Part shown: positions 22,919 through 24,854 of the stretch, piece after piece
Numbering within the stretch: position 1 is the stretch's first letter
Layout: each line of letters starts with the position of its first letter
Assembly (NCBI GenBank): GCA_937925595.1
Contig: CALALQ010000024.1
Location: forward strand, 1-24,854
Length of the DNA: 24,854 nt
Source of the DNA: an uncultured Demequina sp.
GTDB taxonomy: Bacteria > Actinomycetota > Actinomycetes > Actinomycetales > Demequinaceae
Direction: 5' to 3'
Program-made: the position numbers and the translations under genes
The notes under the pieces: model-generated
Told to the model about the DNA's origin: nothing
The model's database searches: none
The model's input: only the letters and a program-made list of their open reading frames with translations

Positions 22919-24079
22919 TTCGGCCTCGCGCAGCCGCTCCTCAAGATCCGGAGTGATGTCACGAGTGTCGAGCCAGCCTTCAGGGCACGACGGTCGCTTG
23001 GGCGTTCCTTGGCGGCCTCGAGCACCTTCCGCGTCGGCGCCCGGGTACGGCGAGTCGCCCAGGGAATCCAACAGGCCACGCAACTCGGCTAGCGATGAGA
23101 CCAGGCCAAGAGAGCGTCGGGCCTCACCACCCACCGGGTAACCCTTGAAATACCAGGCCATATGCTTGCGAATCTCTTGCATGGCCTTGTGCTCGTCGCC
23201 GCCAAAATGCTTCACCATAAGCTCACCGTGGCGATACACGGTGTTCGCCACGGCCGCGAGCGACGGGCGCACGCGCTCAGGACGCCCCTCGAATGCCGCC
23301 TGCAGATCCGCGAAGAGCCACGGGCGACCCATGCATCCGCGCCCCACCACGACGCCATCGCAACCGGTCTCGCGGACCATGCGCACAGCGTCCTCCGCAG
23401 CCCAAATGTCGCCATTGCCAAGCACAGGAATGGTCTTCACGGCATCGCGCAGGCGAGCGATCGCCTCCCAGTCAGCCGTACCCGAGTAGTAGTCCGCCGC
23501 CGTCCGGGCGTGCAGCGCTACGGCCGCCGCGCCCTCGCGCTCAGCCATCACGCCAGCGTCGAGGTACGTGAGGTGCTCGTCATCGATGCCTTTGCGCATC
23601 TTGACGGTCACAGGGATGTCGAAACGGGACGCTTCGCGCACCGCCGCCCGCACGATGTCGCGGAACAGATCGCGCTTCCATGGGAGCACCGCGCCGCCGC
23701 CCTTGCGCGTCACCTTGGGCACGGGGCAGCCGAAGTTCATGTCGATGTGGTCGGCGCGGTCTTCCTCGACGATCATCTTCACGGCCGCGCCGATCGTCGC
23801 CGGATCGACTCCGTAAACCTGCACACTACGAGGCGTTTCGTCCGGGTCGTGACGGATGATGCGCAGCGACTCTGGCGTGCGCTCAACGAGCGCGCGCGAG
23901 GTCACCATCTCCGCGACGTACAGGCCGCCGCCGTGTTCGCGGCATAGCCGCCGGAACGCCGCATTCGTAATGCCTGCCATGGGCGCGAGCACCACTGGGG
24001 TCTCCACAGTGAGTGGTCCCAGGGTCAGCGGCGGCAGCAAGGCCGACGCTGAGGTCGCGGCAGCAGTCATAGTCACCAT
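22898..24079 (-). CDS. dusB: tRNA-dihydrouridine synthase
   Basis: The FMN enzyme reduces uridines in the tRNA D-loop. The 393-residue protein shows the TIM-barrel signatures LAPMAGITNAAFR (31-43), DMNFGCPVPKV with catalytic Cys118, VTVKMRKG, ALHARTAADYYSG and GNGDIWAAEDA with VVVGRGCMGRPWLF. The C-terminal helical tRNA-binding region follows (KAMQEIRKHMAWYFKG). The symbol is given by similarity to actinobacterial DusB. Start ATG 24079 is the first of the frame; ATG 24070 is also possible since no ribosome site decides. It lies between dgt and glyS on the same strand but is separated from both by inserted genes or a repeat. Confidence 0.93.
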   Translation of the reverse strand: MVTMTAAATSASALLPPLTLGPLTVETPVVLAPMAGITNAAFRRLCREHGGGLYVAEMVTSRALVERTPESLRIIRHDPDETPRSVQVYGVDPATIGAAVKMIVEEDRADHIDMNFGCPVPKVTRKGGGAVLPWKRDLFRDIVRAAVREASRFDIPVTVKMRKGIDDEHLTYLDAGVMAEREGAAAVALHARTAADYYSGTADWEAIARLRDAVKTIPVLGNGDIWAAEDAVRMVRETGCDGVVVGRGCMGRPWLFADLQAAFEGRPERVRPSLAAVANTVYRHGELMVKHFGGDEHKAMQEIRKHMAWYFKGYPVGGEARRSLGLVSSLAELRGLLDSLGDSPYPGADAEGARGRQGTPKRPSCPEGWLDTRDITPDLEERLREAELSVSGG

Positions 24080-24118
24080 TGTCTCAGGCCTGGCGTGCGT
24101 CTACCCCGCGCTCTCACT

Positions 24119-24174
24119 CTGTCGGTACGTGGAGGTCGTTTTCGCGCGGTGATACGACGCGCGTGTACCGACAG
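24119..24174. repeat. 56-nt palindromic element, copy C
   Basis: It has the same layout as the other copies: outer stem CTGTCGGTAC/GTACCGACAG, sides GTGGAG and GCGCGT, inner 24-nt hairpin GTCGTTTTCG...GATACGAC with weaker pairing in the middle. It lies in the 152-nt gap between the glyS stop and the dusB start. Confidence 0.9.
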
Positions 24175-24231
24175 CGAGCAAGTGGGCAAGCCGGGACGGC
24201 ACCCGGCCAACGTTCGAGGTTGGAAGCGCTT

Positions 24232-24854
24232 CTACGCGCCGATCAAGCGCTCCGCAAGGTAGCTCTTCACCTGGGACAGAGCCACGCGCTCCTGCGTCAT
24301 GGTGTCGCGGTCGCGAATCGTGACGGCCTGGTCCTCGAGAGTGTCGAAGTCCACCGTGATGCAGTACGGCGTGCCGATCTCATCCTGGCGGCGGTAGCGC
24401 TTGCCGATCGACTGGGTCTCGTCGTAGTCGATGGTCCAGAACTGGCGCAGCTCCTTGGCGAGTTCCTGGGCGGTGGGCTTGAGGGCGTCGGTCTTGGAAA
24501 GGGGCAGCACCGCGGCCTTGACGGGAGAAAGGCGCGGGTCGAGGCGCAGCACCTGTCGCTTCTCGACGCCACCGGACGCGGTGGGCGCCTCCTCCTCTGC
24601 GTACGCTTCGACGAGGAACGCCATGAGGGAGCGCGTGAGGCCCGCAGCGGGCTCGATCACGTAGGGGATGTAGCGCTCGTTGGCTGCCTGGTCGAAGTAC
24701 GACAAGTCCTTGCCCGAGTGCTCGGAGTGCGTCTTGAGGTCGAAGTCGGTGCGATTCGCGATGCCCTCGAGTTCTCCCCACTCGCTACCCTGGAAGCCGA
24801 AGCGGTACTCGATGTCGACGGTGCGCTTCGAGTAGTGCGACAGCTTCTCCTTGG
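24232..24854 (-). CDS. glyS: Glycyl-tRNA synthetase, alpha2 type (3' part)
   Basis: These 206 C-terminal residues belong to the class II enzyme that charges tRNA-Gly. The visible part starts with [35 protein letters not shown] (glycine-recognition region), then class II motif 3 region [12 protein letters not shown], and the anticodon-binding domain with [31 protein letters not shown] and [20 protein letters not shown]. The frame remains open at the right edge of the window, so the start lies outside. It is the single-chain alpha2 form, not the alpha/beta form of enterobacteria. Confidence 0.95.
   Translation of the reverse strand, partial: KEKLSHYSKRTVDIEYRFGFQGSEWGELEGIANRTDFDLKTHSEHSGKDLSYFDQAANERYIPYVIEPAAGLTRSLMAFLVEAYAEEEAPTASGGVEKRQVLRLDPRLSPVKAAVLPLSKTDALKPTAQELAKELRQFWTIDYDETQSIGKRYRRQDEIGTPYCITVDFDTLEDQAVTIRDRDTMTQERVALSQVKSYLAERLIGA

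Overview
The window is GC-rich, densely coded DNA from an actinobacterium, most likely of the Micrococcales (inference). Supporting this are a homodimeric-type pyruvate dehydrogenase E1 gene near a fasR-fabD-fabH-acpP-fabF cluster like the one in Streptomyces coelicolor, a DUF3145 gene after fabF, an alpha2-type glycyl-tRNA synthetase, many GTG starts, GTGA/ATGA overlaps, and many start codons lying exactly 6 nt after a TAnnnT-like -10 hexamer (leaderless mRNAs). I cannot name the genus.

1-8228, central metabolism and lipid synthesis: the 3' part of aceE, a convergent membrane protein of unknown function, then fasR (PucR-type regulator), fabD, fabH, acpP and fabF. These make malonyl-ACP, start chains, carry them and elongate them. 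A perfect inverted repeat at the fasR/fabD junction is a candidate operator. Convergent to fabF lie a coupled DUF3145 and NTF2/DUF4440-like pair.

8229-14364: NAD(P)H-hydrate repair is split into two separate genes, nnrE (epimerase) and nnrD (dehydratase), with peptide deformylase on the opposite strand between them. A large ATP-binding LuxR-family (LAL) regulator follows, then a convergent lipoprotein.

14365-16142: a CsbD-like stress protein, a bidirectional terminator, two divergent tRNA genes (CAU and Asn-GTT), and a phage-lysin-like M15 peptidase ending 4 nt from tRNA-Asn. The 366-nt gap after it carries a cluster of palindromic repeats.

16143-24854: a replication/RNA-maintenance block on the minus strand (a VOC protein coupled to dnaG, then dgt, dusB and glyS). 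It is interrupted by plus-strand accessory genes: a translationally coupled trio (DUF6941-like protein and two small membrane proteins), an AbiEi/DUF559-like orphan, and a dihydrofolate-reductase-family protein.

The most unusual structure is a dispersed family of 56-nt palindromic elements in three gaps (15905-16107, 21089-21224, 24119-24174). Four full copies share an exact 10-6-24-6-10 layout: outer stem, internal loop, inner hairpin, internal loop, outer stem. The terminal base pair changes in a compensated way, and two half copies are also present. I do not recognise this family; it looks like a REP/MITE-type element.
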